Source: Vandammella animalimorsus
GTDB taxonomy: Bacteria; Pseudomonadota; Gammaproteobacteria; Burkholderiales; Burkholderiaceae_C
Length of the DNA stretch: 64,000 nt
Assembly: GCF_002285285.1 (NCBI RefSeq)
Contig: NZ_NSJF01000002.1
Coordinates: 496,001 to 560,000, forward strand
Reading direction: 5' to 3'
In this document: one piece after another, positions 47,645 through 56,700 of the stretch
Layout of the letters: each line of letters begins with the position of its first letter
Numbering within the stretch: position 1 is the stretch's first letter
The notes under the pieces: model-generated
Seen by the model: only the letters and a program-made list of their open reading frames with translations
Told to the model about the DNA's origin: nothing
Database searches by the model: none
Program-made: the position numbers and the translations under genes

Positions 47645-49807
47645 ATGAATCATTCCCTGTCTGCGTTTCTAGCTCCTCGTTCCGTGGCGGTGGTAGGAGC
47701 CTCCGACAATATCCACAAGATCGGAGGCCGCCCCATTCACTACATGCGTGAGCACGGCTTTGCCGGCTCAATCTTGCCCATCAACCCTAGCCGGGATGTG
47801 GTGCAGGGTCTGCCATGCCATGCGCGTTTGCGCGATGTGCCCGAACCGCCGGATCTAGCGATCGTGGTGGTCGCTGGCGATGCCGCGCAGGAGGCTATAG
47901 AGGACTGTGCGGCACTGGGCGTGCCGGCTGCCATCGTGATTGCCTCTGGCTACGGGGAGGCTGGACCGGATGGGCATGCGGCACAGGCGCGGCTGATGGC
48001 CGCGGCACAGGCGGGCGGTGTGCGCATCGTCGGCCCGAACAGTCAGGGCCTAGCCAATTTTGGAACGGGCGCGATCTCCAGCTTTTCCACGATGTTTATT
48101 GAAGCGCCACCGAAAGACGGGCCGGTGGCGATTGTCAGTCAGAGTGGAGGCGTGAGCGCCATGGTCTATGGGATGCTGCGGCGTCAGGGTATCGGTGTGC
48201 GCCATATGCATGCAACCGGCAACGAGGCCGATGTGACCGTCAGCGAATTGGCGATCGAAGTTCTGCAGGACCCCACAGTCCAACTACTGCTGCTCTATAT
48301 GGAAAGCCTGAAGGATCCGGAGCACTTGGCCGAGGCAGCGCGGCTGGCGCGCGCGCGCGGTGTGCCCATCGTGGCGGTCAAAGCTGGCCACTCCGCTGCA
48401 GGGCAGAAGGCCGCCGCCTCTCACACGGGGGCGTTGGCCAGCGAGGATCGGGCGGTTTCGGCTTTTCTGCGTAAGCATGGCATCTGGCGCGTCGAAGATG
48501 CGCATGCGCTGGCAGCTTGTGCATCCGTCTATTTGCATGGATGGCAGCCGCAGGGTCGGCGCGTGGCAGTGCTCAGCAACTCAGGTGCCAGCTGTGTGAT
48601 GGCAGCGGACCATGCCGAAACTCTGGGTCTGGAGCTGCCCGTGCTGCAGCCGGACACGCAGGCCTGGCTGCGCCAGAGTCTGCCGAGTTTCGCTGCCACC
48701 ACCAATCCGGTCGATGTGACGGCGGCGTTGCTGACCAACAGCGGCCTGTTTGGTCAGGCCCTGCCTGCTCTGGCCCGTGACCCCCAAGTGGACATGCTGC
48801 TGCTGGACATCCCTGTCACTGGCATGGGGTATGACGTTGACCGCTTCGCTGATGACAGTTTGCGCTTCATGCAGGAGCTCGATAAACCGATTGTCGTATC
48901 AGTCTGGCAAGAAGAGGCCATGCAGGCCTTTCAGCGTCGTGGTGTGCCGACTGCCGGCCATACCGGTGCGGCCCTGGCGGCTTTGGCTCAGCTGGCTAGT
49001 CACCACGAGCTGATGCGAAGCAGCCAGCAAAACCCCGATTGGCAGGCTCCGCCGAGCCAGCTGGTTGCAGCAGCCCCCTCTCATACACTCAGCGAAGCTA
49101 CTAGCCTGATGCTGCTCGGTGGCGCTGGGGCTGGGGTTGCCGATTTGTCGCCAGCGATGTTGCAGTCTGCCGGCTCCCTGGGCTGCGCAGGGCTGCCGAT
49201 CGTCGAACACCGTCTTTGCCAAAGCGCTGACGAGGCTGTGCAGGCTTGGCGTGACATGGGCGCATCTGTGGCGGTCAAGGCCAGCTCTCCGGCCGTGCCG
49301 CACAAGAGTGAGCATGGCCTGGTGGCGCTCGATTGCAACAGCGAGGCCGCTGTGCGGGCCGCGTTTGAAGCACAAACTCAGACCCTGATTCGTTTGGGAG
49401 CCCCGTGTGAAGGAGTGCTGGTGGCCCGCATGGTCAAGGGTCAGCGTGAAATGATGCTGGGCGCGCACTGGGATCCGGTGTTTGGTGCGACTGTGCTGAT
49501 CGGTGACGGTGGCAAGTATGTTGAAAGTCTGCGGGACACTCAGCTGCTGATCGCACCGTGCAGTATGGATGAAGTGCTGTACGCCATCTCGCGCTTGCGT
49601 ATCGCGTCGGTGCTGCAAGGGGTGCGTGGCGAATCACCGATCGACTTGCAGGCATTGGCGCACAGCGCAGTGGCGCTGGGGCAGTGGGTGACTGAGGCCC
49701 ATGGCCGCATCCAATCCGTGGATCTGAATCCAGTCATGGCCAGTGCCAATGGCGTTACGGTTGTGGACGCCTTGGTCGTCGTACAGGCCGCTGGGGCAGG
49801 AAGCTGA
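47645..49807 (+). CDS. ADP-forming acyl-CoA synthetase (acetate-CoA ligase family)
   Basis: A 720-residue fused enzyme. It has an N-terminal CoA-binding Rossmann domain (FLAPRSVAVVGASDNIHKIGGRPIHYM), succinyl-CoA-ligase-like domains with VGPNSQGLANF, VSQSGGVSAMVYG and the phospho-His segment AAASHTGALASED, and a C-terminal ATP-grasp domain (VAVKASSPAVPHKSEHGLVAL, KGQREMMLGAHWDPVFG, VDLNPVMAS). Such enzymes form acyl-CoA thioesters with release of ADP and phosphate. An in-frame TTG three codons earlier is possible, but the ATG is used. It ends the operon and likely activates the ring-opened carboxylate. The acyl substrate is unknown. Confidence 0.9.
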   Translation: MNHSLSAFLAPRSVAVVGASDNIHKIGGRPIHYMREHGFAGSILPINPSRDVVQGLPCHARLRDVPEPPDLAIVVVAGDAAQEAIEDCAALGVPAAIVIASGYGEAGPDGHAAQARLMAAAQAGGVRIVGPNSQGLANFGTGAISSFSTMFIEAPPKDGPVAIVSQSGGVSAMVYGMLRRQGIGVRHMHATGNEADVTVSELAIEVLQDPTVQLLLLYMESLKDPEHLAEAARLARARGVPIVAVKAGHSAAGQKAAASHTGALASEDRAVSAFLRKHGIWRVEDAHALAACASVYLHGWQPQGRRVAVLSNSGASCVMAADHAETLGLELPVLQPDTQAWLRQSLPSFAATTNPVDVTAALLTNSGLFGQALPALARDPQVDMLLLDIPVTGMGYDVDRFADDSLRFMQELDKPIVVSVWQEEAMQAFQRRGVPTAGHTGAALAALAQLASHHELMRSSQQNPDWQAPPSQLVAAAPSHTLSEATSLMLLGGAGAGVADLSPAMLQSAGSLGCAGLPIVEHRLCQSADEAVQAWRDMGASVAVKASSPAVPHKSEHGLVALDCNSEAAVRAAFEAQTQTLIRLGAPCEGVLVARMVKGQREMMLGAHWDPVFGATVLIGDGGKYVESLRDTQLLIAPCSMDEVLYAISRLRIASVLQGVRGESPIDLQALAHSAVALGQWVTEAHGRIQSVDLNPVMASANGVTVVDALVVVQAAGAGS

Positions 49808-50034
49808 CACGGATTGCCTCATCACGCGATTGGCTGATCTCAGCTTCTTCGACCAAAGCATCGGCGATATAGCGGCAAACAGGCAAGGTGTTTGGGCATT
49901 GTTGAGATTCAGGTAACGGCGGGTCTTGGCTTTTCCTGTCAAGTAAAGCAGTCGAAGGCTGTAGAGATGCATGGCGCTGCTGCACGTGCATCGCATCCAT
50001 AAAATTGGTGCCTTCCTGAACTTCAGACTTCCCC
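49808..50034. other. Island-queA junction, no gene recognised
   Basis: 227 AT-richer bases with several short overlapping frames on the - strand but no ribosome site and no family resemblance. They may contain remnants. A queA promoter is expected in the last 60 bases but is not clear. Confidence 0.4.
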
Positions 50035-51129
50035 ATGCCTGCTGCCTCCGGCCATCATAGTCTCAGCGATTTCGACTACGCGCTGCCCGAGCAGCTCATC
50101 GCCCACCACCCCGCAGCGCAGCGCAGCGCAGCGCGTTTGCTCGATGGGCGCAGTTGGCCGCCGGTCGATCGCGTGTTCCACCAATTGCCCAGCCTGCTGC
50201 GGGCTGGCGACCTGCTGGTGTTCAACGACACCAAGGTCGTCAAAGCGCGGCTGTTCGGCCACAAGGCCAGCGGTGGTCGGCTGGAAATTCTCGTCGAGCG
50301 CGTGCTGCACGGCGACGAAGTGGCCGTGCACTTGCGCGTGAGCAAAAAGCCTGCCGTCGGCGCGTTGCTGCACTTTGCCGGCGGCCGCGAGCAAGGCGGC
50401 TTCGATGCCCAGCTGCTGGGCCGCTACCCAGACGAGCAGGGGCCGCTGTTTCGCCTGCGCCTCTTGGCGCCGCCCGGCCAGAGCGCCTGGGATTTGATGG
50501 AACGGTTGGGCCATTTGCCGCTGCCGCCCTACATCGAGCGCCAGCAGGCCCAGGGCGACGACCCGCATGCCGCGCAGGACGCGCAGCGCTATCAAACCGT
50601 GTTTGCGCGCGCGCCTGGCGCCGTGGCCGCGCCCACGGCTGCCCTGCATTTTGATGAGGCCACGTTGGCGGCGCTGCAGGCTGCCGGCATCGAGCGTACG
50701 GCCATCACGCTGCACGTTGGGGCGGGCACCTTCCAGCCCGTCAAGACCGAAGACCTGGACGCGCACCGCATGCACAGCGAGCGCTACCACATACCGCCTG
50801 AGACCTTGGCTGCCATGGCTGCCTGCCGCGCCCGCGGAGGGCGCATCGTGGCCGTGGGCACGACCTCGGTGCGCGCGCTGGAGAGCTGGGCGCAGACCGG
50901 CCAAACCGAGGGCGAGACGCAAATCTTCATCCGCCCAGGCTTTGCATTCCAGGTCGTCGATCTGCTGCTGACCAACTTCCACCTGCCCAAGAGCACGCTG
51001 ATGATGCTGGTCAGCGCCTTTGCCGGTTATGAACACGTGCGTGCGCTCTACCAGCACGCCATCGCCCAGCAATACCGCTTTTTCAGCTATGGCGACAGCA
51101 TGTTGCTGGCGCGCGCTGCTGCAGGTTGA
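50035..51129 (+). CDS. queA: S-adenosylmethionine:tRNA ribosyltransferase-isomerase QueA
   Basis: A 364-residue enzyme of queuosine synthesis that transfers and isomerises the ribosyl of SAM onto preQ1 at tRNA position 34. Motifs are [81 protein letters not shown] and [17 protein letters not shown]. The length is normal. It stands alone on the + strand after the catabolic island and marks the return to housekeeping genes. Confidence 0.96.
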   Translation: MPAASGHHSLSDFDYALPEQLIAHHPAAQRSAARLLDGRSWPPVDRVFHQLPSLLRAGDLLVFNDTKVVKARLFGHKASGGRLEILVERVLHGDEVAVHLRVSKKPAVGALLHFAGGREQGGFDAQLLGRYPDEQGPLFRLRLLAPPGQSAWDLMERLGHLPLPPYIERQQAQGDDPHAAQDAQRYQTVFARAPGAVAAPTAALHFDEATLAALQAAGIERTAITLHVGAGTFQPVKTEDLDAHRMHSERYHIPPETLAAMAACRARGGRIVAVGTTSVRALESWAQTGQTEGETQIFIRPGFAFQVVDLLLTNFHLPKSTLMMLVSAFAGYEHVRALYQHAIAQQYRFFSYGDSMLLARAAAG

Positions 51130-51566
51130 AGTGCCTGCCCAGGTGCTCCGGGCCATTGCCACGTGGAATACGGCATGTGTGTTGCGCGCAACGCGGATGG
51201 AATGAGGGCGCGCAAATGGCAGCGCCAGCCCCTACGACTGATCCGGTTTGGGCTGGTCTCTGAAGCTGAAACGGCGCTTGGTGGGGATGTTGGTCAAGGC
51301 CATGCGCACGGCGTGAGGAAATCGCCAAGCAGCGCCTGCCAATGTGTCCCTGGCTTGCCGTTTCGACGGTCGGATCAATGCGCACGCCAATCAATACACT
51401 GCTGCGATTTCCCATAACTGACCTGTCCATCATCTGATGGATGGCGGTGGCGCTGTTCCGGGGTGGATCTTCACGGAGCCAGGCCTGTCGCGCCTGCAGT
51501 GGCTTGTGTGGCTTGATAGACGAGCATGCGAGGGCGCAGGCTCTTGTAGAGCCTTGCGCAAACGGC
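51130..51566. other. 437-base intergenic region with possible remnants
   Basis: This lies between convergent queA and xseA. On the - strand, short frames such as the one reading LTNIPTKRRFSFRDQPKPD (about 51235-51295) look protein-like but have no start, ribosome site or known family. A short perfect hairpin AGGCTCT-TGT-AGAGCCT (51538-51554) resembles the fused ends of the dispersed repeat family. Possibly decayed mobile or gene remnants. No intact gene is supported. Confidence 0.4.
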
Positions 51567-53009
51567 TCAAAACGGCAGTTTTTGCTGCGGCGCTGGTGGG
51601 GGTTTGGGCTGGGGTTGCGATGATGCGTCAGGCGTGTGCGGCGGCACCTGCAGCGTGGCGCTGCCCTGGGCGAGCCGGGCGGTGATGGTTTGGCCGGGCT
51701 GCAGTTGCGCGGGCTTGCGCACGATCTCGCCCTGCGCGGTGCTGAGGATGGCGTAGCCGCGTTCGAGCACCTGTTGCGGGTCGAGCATGCGCAGCCGCAG
51801 CGCGGCCTGGGCCAGGCGCTGTTGCTGCGCCTGCAGGCTGGCCTGCAGTGCGCGCGGCCATTGCGCGCCGTGCTGTTGCAGGCGCAGTGTTTGGCGTTCG
51901 AGCTGTTGCTGGCCGCTGTGGCGCAGGCGCTGGGCGTTGCGTTGCAGTTGCGCGGCGTGCTGCGCCAGCAGCGCCGAGGGGCGCGCCAGCATGTGGCCGG
52001 CCCATTGCAGACGGCGCTGCTGCTCCATGCCGTAGCGATCCAGCGCCTGGGCCAGGCGGTCGTGGCTGTGCTGCAAGGCTTGCAGCAGCTGCTGGCGGGG
52101 CAGGGCGGCCAGCTCGGCGGCGGCGGTGGGCGTGGGCGCGCGCAGGTCGGCGCACCAGTCGGCGATGGTGAAGTCGGTCTCGTGGCCGATACCAGCCACC
52201 AGCGGCACTGGGCTTTGCACAATCAGGCGTGCCAGCTCGGCGTCGTTGAAGGCCCAGAGGTCTTCGATGGAGCCGCCGCCGCGCACCAGCAAGATGGTGT
52301 CGATGTGCAGCGGCTGGCCATCGGCGCGGCGCAGCCGGCCTTGGGCGATGCCCTCGTAGAGTTGGGCCAGCGCCGCGCGCAGCGAGGCCGGCGCGCCCGC
52401 GCCCTGCACCAGGGCCGGCACCAGCAGCACGGGCACGTGCGGCGCGCGGCGGCGCAGCGCGCTGAGCACGTCGTGCAGCGCGGCGGCGTTGGGCGAGGTG
52501 ACGATGGCCAGTCCGCGCGGCAGCGCCGCCGGCGGGCGCTTGCGCGCAGCATCGAACAGGCCTTCTTGCTGCAGGCGTTGTTTGAGCTGCAGGAATTGCT
52601 CGTACAGGCTGCCCAGGCCGGCGCGGCGCATGCTCTCGACCACCAGCTGCAGGTCGCCGCGCGGGCCGTAGACGCTGACGCGGCCCTGCACGATGACGCG
52701 GTCGCCCTCGGCCGGCTCGAAAGTCGCCAGTTGCGCGGCGCGGCGGAACATGGCGCAGCGCAGCTGGCCCTGGGCATCCTTGAGGGCGAAGTACAGGTGC
52801 CCGCTGGCGGCGCGGCTTAGGCCGCTGATCTCGCCTTCGACGGCCACGGCGCCAAAGCGCGCCTGCAGCGCATCGCCAATGGCCAGGCACAGCGCCCCTA
52901 CTGGCCAGACCCTGGCGCCGGGGGCGAGGGCGGTGCTCATGGGCGCGGCGGCGCTGTCTTGGGCATCGCCTGCGGCGTGCCAGGGGCTGAAGGGATCTTG
53001 GCTGGGCAT
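51567..53009 (-). CDS. xseA: Exodeoxyribonuclease VII large subunit
   Basis: A 480-residue nuclease subunit. An N-terminal OB fold (FGAVAVEGEISGLSRAASGHLYFALKDAQGQLRCAMFRRAA) is followed by the catalytic exonuclease VII domain (GLAIVTSPNAAALHDVLSALRRRAP, ILLVRGGGSIEDLWAFNDAELAR, VPLVAGIGHETDFTIADWCADLRAPTPTAAAE) and a long Gln/Leu/Arg coiled-coil region, ending with a Pro/Gln-rich tail. The ATG giving MPSQDPFSPW is chosen. The N-terminal 35 residues are not conserved, so a later start (MSTALAPG) is possible. The small subunit xseB is not in the window. Confidence 0.94.
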   Translation of the reverse strand: MPSQDPFSPWHAAGDAQDSAAAPMSTALAPGARVWPVGALCLAIGDALQARFGAVAVEGEISGLSRAASGHLYFALKDAQGQLRCAMFRRAAQLATFEPAEGDRVIVQGRVSVYGPRGDLQLVVESMRRAGLGSLYEQFLQLKQRLQQEGLFDAARKRPPAALPRGLAIVTSPNAAALHDVLSALRRRAPHVPVLLVPALVQGAGAPASLRAALAQLYEGIAQGRLRRADGQPLHIDTILLVRGGGSIEDLWAFNDAELARLIVQSPVPLVAGIGHETDFTIADWCADLRAPTPTAAAELAALPRQQLLQALQHSHDRLAQALDRYGMEQQRRLQWAGHMLARPSALLAQHAAQLQRNAQRLRHSGQQQLERQTLRLQQHGAQWPRALQASLQAQQQRLAQAALRLRMLDPQQVLERGYAILSTAQGEIVRKPAQLQPGQTITARLAQGSATLQVPPHTPDASSQPQPKPPPAPQQKLPF

Positions 53010-53176
53010 GGGGCGGGCAGCGGCAGTGTGTCGACGGGAGGTGGGTGGCGGTATGTCCAAGGCGGCTATTGTCGCCGCTGGCCGGCTCAGGGCCATGCGC
53101 GGCTGCGCGCCGGGGCTATGGGACAATCGCCCGCTTGGCCGCAGGGCGTGGCGCAACAACAGAAGGTGACACAGGC

Positions 53177-54274
53177 ATGAATGTGCGAGAGGCCTATCAG
53201 GCCAGTTTGGCGGAAAAGGGCTATCAGGCCGACCCAGCGCAGCTGCGCGCGGTGGAGGCGCTGCAGCGCTGCGCCGAAGAATGGGCGGCCTACAAGAGCA
53301 AGCGCTCGAACCGCTTCAAGAAGCTGCTCAACCGCCCTGAGATCCCGCAGGGCGTGTACATGTACGGTGGCGTGGGGCGCGGCAAGAGCTTTTTGATGGA
53401 ATGCTTCTTTCAGCAGGTGCCCATCCAGCGCAAGGTGCGGCTGCATTTTCATGAGTTCATGCGCGAGGTGCACCGCGAGCTGCACGCCCTGCAGGGCACG
53501 CAAAATCCGCTGGACGTGCTGGGCGCGCGCATTGCCAAGCGCTACAAGCTGATCTGCTTTGATGAGTTCCACGTGGCCGACATCACGGACGCGATGATTC
53601 TCTACAAGCTGCTGCTGGCGCTGTTCGACAACGGCGTGGGCTTTGTCACCACCTCCAACTTCAGGCCCGATGAGCTCTACCCCAACGGTTTGCACCGCGA
53701 CCGGATTCTGCCGGCCATCGCCCTGCTCAACGAGCGCATGGAGGTGGTCAACGTGGACAACGGCACGGACTACCGCCGCCGCACGCTGCAGCACGTGCAG
53801 CTCTACCACTGCCCCAACGGCCCCGAGGCCGACGCCGCCATGGCCGCAGCCTTCGAGCAACTGGCCGAAAGCGCCGATGAGGAGCCGCTGATGCGCATCG
53901 AGTCGCGCAGCATCCCGGCCAAGCGCCGCGCCGGCGGCGTGATCTGGTTCGACTTCAAGCAACTGTGCGGCGGCCCGCGCTCGCAGAACGACTATCTGGA
54001 AATCGCCAACCAGTTCCACACCGTGCTGGTGTCGGACATCCCGCAGATGTCGGTCAACCTGGCCTCGGAGGCGCGGCGCTTCACCTGGCTGGTGGACGTG
54101 CTCTACGACCGCAGCGTCAAGCTGATGGTCTCGGCCGCTGTTGCGCCCGAGCAGCTGTACCTGCAAGGCCCGCTGGCGCATGAATTCCCGCGCACCGTCT
54201 CGCGCCTGAACGAAATGCAGTCGCAGGAATACCTGGCGCTGCAAAAGCGCGTGGTCGATACCAGCCTGACTTGA
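53177..54274 (+). CDS. zapE: Cell division ATPase ZapE (AFG1-like)
   Basis: A 365-residue P-loop ATPase. The Walker A segment GVYMYGGVGRGKSFLMECFF, FHEFMREVHRELHAL, Walker B LICFDEFHVADITDAMIL, the FVTTSNFRPDELYPNGLHRDRILPAI sensor region, and the C-terminal FTWLVDVLYDRSVKLM are the AFG1/ZapE pattern. In E. coli ZapE is recruited to the Z ring late in division. The ATG (MNVREAYQ) is selected within a longer open frame since conservation starts there. It is divergent from xseA. Confidence 0.94.
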   Translation: MNVREAYQASLAEKGYQADPAQLRAVEALQRCAEEWAAYKSKRSNRFKKLLNRPEIPQGVYMYGGVGRGKSFLMECFFQQVPIQRKVRLHFHEFMREVHRELHALQGTQNPLDVLGARIAKRYKLICFDEFHVADITDAMILYKLLLALFDNGVGFVTTSNFRPDELYPNGLHRDRILPAIALLNERMEVVNVDNGTDYRRRTLQHVQLYHCPNGPEADAAMAAAFEQLAESADEEPLMRIESRSIPAKRRAGGVIWFDFKQLCGGPRSQNDYLEIANQFHTVLVSDIPQMSVNLASEARRFTWLVDVLYDRSVKLMVSAAVAPEQLYLQGPLAHEFPRTVSRLNEMQSQEYLALQKRVVDTSLT

Positions 54275-54349
54275 AAGGCGGCCCCAGGCTTTGGAGCCTT
54301 TGCGTCAAGGCGCTGTCTGGACGGCGGGCAATGGCAGCGCAGCGGATGG

Positions 54350-54374
54350 GCGTTTGGCTTTTCTTGCCAAGCGC
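54350..54374. terminator. Convergent hairpin between zapE and the membrane-protein gene
   Basis: GCGTTTGGC pairs with GCCAAGCGC (one G-T pair) around a T-rich 7-base loop, abutting the stop of the - strand gene. There is no T tract on either side, so it may be a boundary or message-stabilising stem rather than a full terminator. Confidence 0.35.
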
Positions 54375-54376
54375 CA

Positions 54377-55168
54377 TTACGCACGTGATGGCGGGGCGGG
54401 CAGCTCCACTTGCTGCGCCTGCCAGGATGGCGCCAGACGGGCGCACAGCGTCAGGAGCAGCAGCAGCATGGAGTAGTCGATGGTGCGCTCGAAGTGGGGC
54501 CCCAAGATGGGCTTCAGCTCCTCCTGCAAGACCAGCAGGCTGGTTGGCAGCAGCGCGCACAGCGGGCCGAGCGTCGCCACCAGCCAGCCCAGCGGCCGGA
54601 TGCGCAGCGCCACATCCGGCGCGGCAGCCGGGCGCTGGCCGGCCAGCACGGCCTGGGCCGCGGCGGCAATGTCTTCGCTGACGGCGTGCTGGCCCAGCAC
54701 GTCGGTGTCAAAGCGCCGGGTCTGGCCATCCTTGAACACCACGGCCAGGTGGCTGAAGTACAGCATGCCGTGCTCGCCCATGCGCTGCGTTTGGTAAGCG
54801 TAGACGGCCTGCAGTTGCTGCCAGGGCATGGGCGGGCCCAGTTGCTGGCGGGGCCAGAAGCCGGCCAGCGCGCTGTGGTCCACCACCAGGCGCAGGCCGT
54901 GCTGGTCGATCTGTGCCAGGCGCCGCCGGGGGTGCAAAAAGGCAAAGGCAAACAGCCGCCCCCAGACCAGCGCCGCCAGCAGCGCCAGGGCCGCAAAGGG
55001 CAGGGCCAGCAGGCTGAACCAGCCGCCGATCTTGAGCAGCGAGAACACGCCGATGCCCCCGCCCATGACCATGAGCAAGGCGGCGCCCATGCGCAGATTG
55101 GCCTCGGCCACGGTGTGTGGGTTGACGATCCAGTAGCGCTCGAATGGCTCGGCGGTGGGCATGCGCAT
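54377..55168 (-). CDS. Membrane protein of unknown function with PH-like central region
   Basis: A 263-residue protein with two hydrophobic helices at about residues 27-70 (MGAALLMVMGGGIGVFSLLK, LLALPFAALALLAALVWG), a soluble central part (PRRRLAQIDQHGLRLVVDHS, HLAVVFKDGQTRRFDTD) that could fold like a bacterial PH or DUF2244-type domain, and two more helices near the C-terminus. I do not recognise the family firmly. The start at 55168 (MRMPTAEPF) has GGAGGAG nine bases upstream; a GTG at 55186 and an ATG at 55177 are alternatives. A repeat element begins right behind its start. Confidence 0.7.
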   Translation of the reverse strand: MRMPTAEPFERYWIVNPHTVAEANLRMGAALLMVMGGGIGVFSLLKIGGWFSLLALPFAALALLAALVWGRLFAFAFLHPRRRLAQIDQHGLRLVVDHSALAGFWPRQQLGPPMPWQQLQAVYAYQTQRMGEHGMLYFSHLAVVFKDGQTRRFDTDVLGQHAVSEDIAAAAQAVLAGQRPAAAPDVALRIRPLGWLVATLGPLCALLPTSLLVLQEELKPILGPHFERTIDYSMLLLLLTLCARLAPSWQAQQVELPAPPSRA

Positions 55169-55193
55169 GTCGTTCATCTCCTCCACGGCTCTC

Positions 55194-55358
55194 AGAGCCT
55201 GTTCAAAATCTCTCTACTGCGGCCAAGAGCGCGGATTGGGGCGGCCTGCTTCCGTTGCAAAGCCTCGCCATGGTTGGGGCCATGGCTGTGTTCTGCGCCT
55301 TGCAGCCCATCCCAAACCACTTTCTTGCCAACTCGCACCGAGATTTTGAACCGGCTCT
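55194..55358. repeat. Intact MITE-like dispersed repeat with 19-bp terminal inverted repeats
   Basis: A 165-base element starts AGAGCCTGTTCAAAATCTC and ends GAGATTTTGAACCGGCTCT; the ends are inverse complements with one mismatch in 19. The core (GCGGATTGGGGCGGCCTGC, GTTGCAAAGCCTCGCCA, GCCTTGCAGCCCATCCCAAA) matches the array at 30979 and, less well, copies at 18010 and 59495. It carries no gene. It lies between divergent genes and may contain outward promoter or terminator signals. Confidence 0.85.
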
Positions 55359-55471
55359 CAGGCGCGGTGCTGTGGCCGCAGCATCGCATGATAGGCGGCA
55401 CAATGCGCCGCGCGCCTGTTGCCGCCTGTTGCCGAAACCCCTTTGTGATGCCCTGCAGAAACCACCCGCCC

Positions 55472-56659
55472 ATGAGCCCCGCCCCCGCCAGCGCCCGCCA
55501 CGCGCCTTATGCCAGCCAGCCCGCAAACACGCGCGGGCGGCGCGTGGCCGAAGCCGCTGCGCCCACGCGCAGCGATTTCCAGCGCGACCGCGACCGCATC
55601 GTGCATTCCTCGGCCTTTCGCCGCCTGGTTTACAAGACGCAGGTGTTTCTCAACCACGAGGGCGATATGTTCCGCACGCGGCTGACGCATTCGCTGGAGG
55701 TGGCGCAGGTGGCGCGCTCCATCGCCCGGCCGCTGGCGCTGGATGAAGATTTGGTGGAAGCCATTGCGCTGGCGCACGATCTGGGCCACACGCCCTTTGG
55801 CCATGCCGGGCAGGATGCGCTGCACGCCTGCATGCGTGATTTCGGCGGCTTCGAGCACAACCTGCAAAGCCTGCGCGTGGTCGATGTGCTGGAGCAGCGC
55901 TATCCGCAGTTTGACGGCTTGAACCTGTGCTTTGAAACCCGCGAGGGCATCCTCAAGCACTGCTCGGCGCGCAATGCCCGCGCCATCGAGGCGCGCGAGC
56001 CTGGCGGCATTGCGCGGCGCTTTCTGGACGCGCAGTGGCCCAGCCCCAGCCTGGAGGCGCAGCTGTGCAACCTGGCCGATTCCATCGCCTACAACGCGCA
56101 CGACATCGACGACGGCATTCGCTCGGGCCTGTTGCATGCCGAGCAACTGCAGGACGTGGCGCTGTTTGCCCAGCACCACGCCCAGGCCGCCGATGAGTTC
56201 CCGGCGCTGCGCCAGCAGCCCCGACGCTGGTTGTACGAGACCATCCGCCGCATGCTCAGCGCGCAGATCTACGACGTCATCGACACCACCAGCGCGCACC
56301 TGGCCCAGCACCGGCCAGCCAGCGCCGATGCCGTGCGCCAGCTGCCGCCGCTGCTGCGCTTCAGCCAGGCCATGCAGCGCCAGGCCGTGCAGCTCAAGCA
56401 GGCGCTGTTTCAGCATCTGTACCGCCACCCGCAGGTGCAGCACACCACCGAGCGCGCCCAGCAGGTCATCACCGATTTGTTCCAACACTACCTGGCCGCG
56501 CCCGAGCGCATGCCGCCGGAGTTTGCCGCCCGCGCCCAGCAAGCCGGCAGCGATGCAGGCGCGGCGCGCAGCGTGGCCGATTTCATCGCCGGCATGACCG
56601 ACCGCTTTGCGCTGGCCGAGCACGAGCGCCTGCACGGCTACGCCATCATGCAGTCCTGA
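55472..56659 (+). CDS. Deoxyguanosinetriphosphate triphosphohydrolase-like protein
   Basis: A 395-residue HD-domain phosphohydrolase. It shows FQRDRDRIVHSSAFRRLVYKTQVF, the metal-binding H of RLTHSLEVAQVARSIAR, AIALAHDLGHTPFGHAGQDAL (HD pair), GFEHNLQSLRVVDVLE, and SIAYNAHDIDDGIRSG. These assign it to the type 2 dGTPase-like family (dNTP to deoxynucleoside plus triphosphate). The N-terminus is uncertain: ATG at 55472 (MSPAPASARH) is used, but ATG at 55448 is also in frame, and conserved sequence only begins about residue 20. It ends convergent with the next gene. Confidence 0.92.
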   Translation: MSPAPASARHAPYASQPANTRGRRVAEAAAPTRSDFQRDRDRIVHSSAFRRLVYKTQVFLNHEGDMFRTRLTHSLEVAQVARSIARPLALDEDLVEAIALAHDLGHTPFGHAGQDALHACMRDFGGFEHNLQSLRVVDVLEQRYPQFDGLNLCFETREGILKHCSARNARAIEAREPGGIARRFLDAQWPSPSLEAQLCNLADSIAYNAHDIDDGIRSGLLHAEQLQDVALFAQHHAQAADEFPALRQQPRRWLYETIRRMLSAQIYDVIDTTSAHLAQHRPASADAVRQLPPLLRFSQAMQRQAVQLKQALFQHLYRHPQVQHTTERAQQVITDLFQHYLAAPERMPPEFAARAQQAGSDAGAARSVADFIAGMTDRFALAEHERLHGYAIMQS

Positions 56660-56700
56660 TGGCGCTTGGGGGGCCGTTGATGGCGGCGGTGGGCAGGGCT

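Noticed and set aside
49755-50036. - strand frame (93 codons) between the acyl-CoA synthetase and queA
   Set aside because: Ends inside the synthetase gene, has no ribosome site or family match; treated as non-coding junction.
51163-51417. 84-codon + strand frame after queA
   Set aside because: Cys/Arg-rich unconserved translation, no ribosome site.
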